This document shows, piece by piece, positions 23,063 to 23,306 of a stretch of 23,306 nt of DNA; within the stretch, counting starts at the first letter, position 1; each line of letters starts with the position of its first letter. The position numbers were made by a program, and so were the translations under genes. Location of the stretch: positions 1 to 23,306 of the forward strand of contig UQDJ01000027.1 of NCBI GenBank assembly GCA_900539675.1, in the 5' to 3' direction. A model generated the notes under the pieces. It saw only the letters and a list, made by a program, of their open reading frames with translations. It searched no databases and was not told the DNA's origin. The DNA comes from an uncultured Coriobacteriaceae bacterium (lineage in GTDB: Bacteria; Actinomycetota; Coriobacteriia; Coriobacteriales; Eggerthellaceae).

Positions 23063-23306
23063 ATGTCTTTCGAATCTCAAGAACCACAATCGCATAAGCC
23101 ATCTGTCGATGAATCGAACGCAGGCCCTGATGCTTATAGCATGCAGGGCTCTGCTGTGCCTGGGGGGACTGGTCCTAACTATGTCGGACCTGGTTACGCT
23201 GGTCCTACCTATGCTGGTCCTACCTATCCTGGTCCCAGTTATCCGCCACCGACTCCAAACACGGGCTTTGCTACTGTTGCCGTTCAACCCAAAAAGAGCC
23301 GCGCAT
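23063..23306 (+). CDS. Unidentified protein, N-terminal fragment with Pro/Gly/Tyr repeats
   Basis: A frame opens at ATG 23063, preceded by AAGGAGAG (23052-23059), 22 bases after rho, and runs off the window after 81 residues without a stop. It starts MSFESQEPQSHKPSVDE and then has repeated G-P-x-Y units (about residues 37-58), ending in a basic patch QPKKSRA at the edge. No domain is visible. A proline-rich cytoplasmic segment followed by basic residues is typical of the N-terminus of a membrane-anchored protein, such as a membrane protease or DUF-type tail-tethered protein, but the membrane span, if any, lies outside the window. Confidence 0.75.
   Translation, partial: MSFESQEPQSHKPSVDESNAGPDAYSMQGSAVPGGTGPNYVGPGYAGPTYAGPTYPGPSYPPPTPNTGFATVAVQPKKSRA
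23171..23245 (+). repeat. 15-base tandem coding repeats (GPxY)
   Basis: Four to five copies of a 15-base unit close to GCTGGTCCTACCTAT encode (A/P)GPxY repeats inside the partial gene at the right edge. Two adjacent copies are nearly identical, the outer copies diverged, suggesting recent expansion by slippage. Confidence 0.75.

Noticed and set aside
1..23306. Mobile elements, CRISPR arrays, tRNA genes, toxin-antitoxin or phage defence genes
   Set aside because: Looked for on both strands; no regular spaced repeats, transposase or integrase motifs, tRNA-like folds or defence-gene motifs were seen.

Overview
The window is a contiguous piece of chromosome from what looks like a Gram-positive, actinobacterial-type organism, most plausibly a member of the Coriobacteriia with about 50% GC (Cryptobacterium or a relative). 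The reasons are the peptidoglycan and division cluster ftsW-murG-murC-murB-ftsQ-ftsZ without ftsA, followed by pgeF-yggS-sepF-yggT-divIVA, a Rho with a very long disordered N-terminal extension, and a short anaerobe-type ThiC. The taxon is inferred from gene content only. Nearly everything is core genome; I see no phage, insertion sequence, CRISPR array, integron or defence system.

Region 1 (1-7.7 kb): the 3' end of murD, then ftsW, murG, murC, murB and ftsQ on the + strand, tightly packed with overlaps at murD/ftsW, murC/murB and murB/ftsQ. This run makes lipid II and moves it into septal wall synthesis. ftsZ follows with its own leader (candidate promoter and hairpin) and ends at a strong intrinsic terminator.

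Region 2 (7.8-12.3 kb): pgeF (YfiH), yggS, sepF, yggT and divIVA. SepF is the likely FtsZ membrane anchor because no ftsA lies between ftsQ and ftsZ. It carries a very long low-complexity linker.

Region 3 (12.2-16.1 kb): the RNase P RNA gene lies on the - strand and shares a terminator hairpin with convergent divIVA. It is divergent from a thiamine block: thiN (thiamine pyrophosphokinase), a TPP riboswitch that runs into the thiC ribosome binding site, thiC and thiD. HMP-P synthesis, HMP-P phosphorylation and final TPP formation are thus encoded together.

Region 4 (16.1-23.3 kb): cca on the - strand, divergent from recN-nfo (DNA repair, overlapping genes), then a small transaldolase coupled by an ATGA overlap to rho, and the start of a gene for a Pro/Gly/Tyr-repeat N-terminal segment that runs off the window.

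The most noteworthy features are not new systems but unusual disordered extensions on core proteins (Rho, SepF, MurG, FtsQ, DivIVA), several short degenerate repeat clusters between genes, and a possible 32-residue ORF bridging thiC and thiD. I did not find a convincing undescribed multi-gene system.
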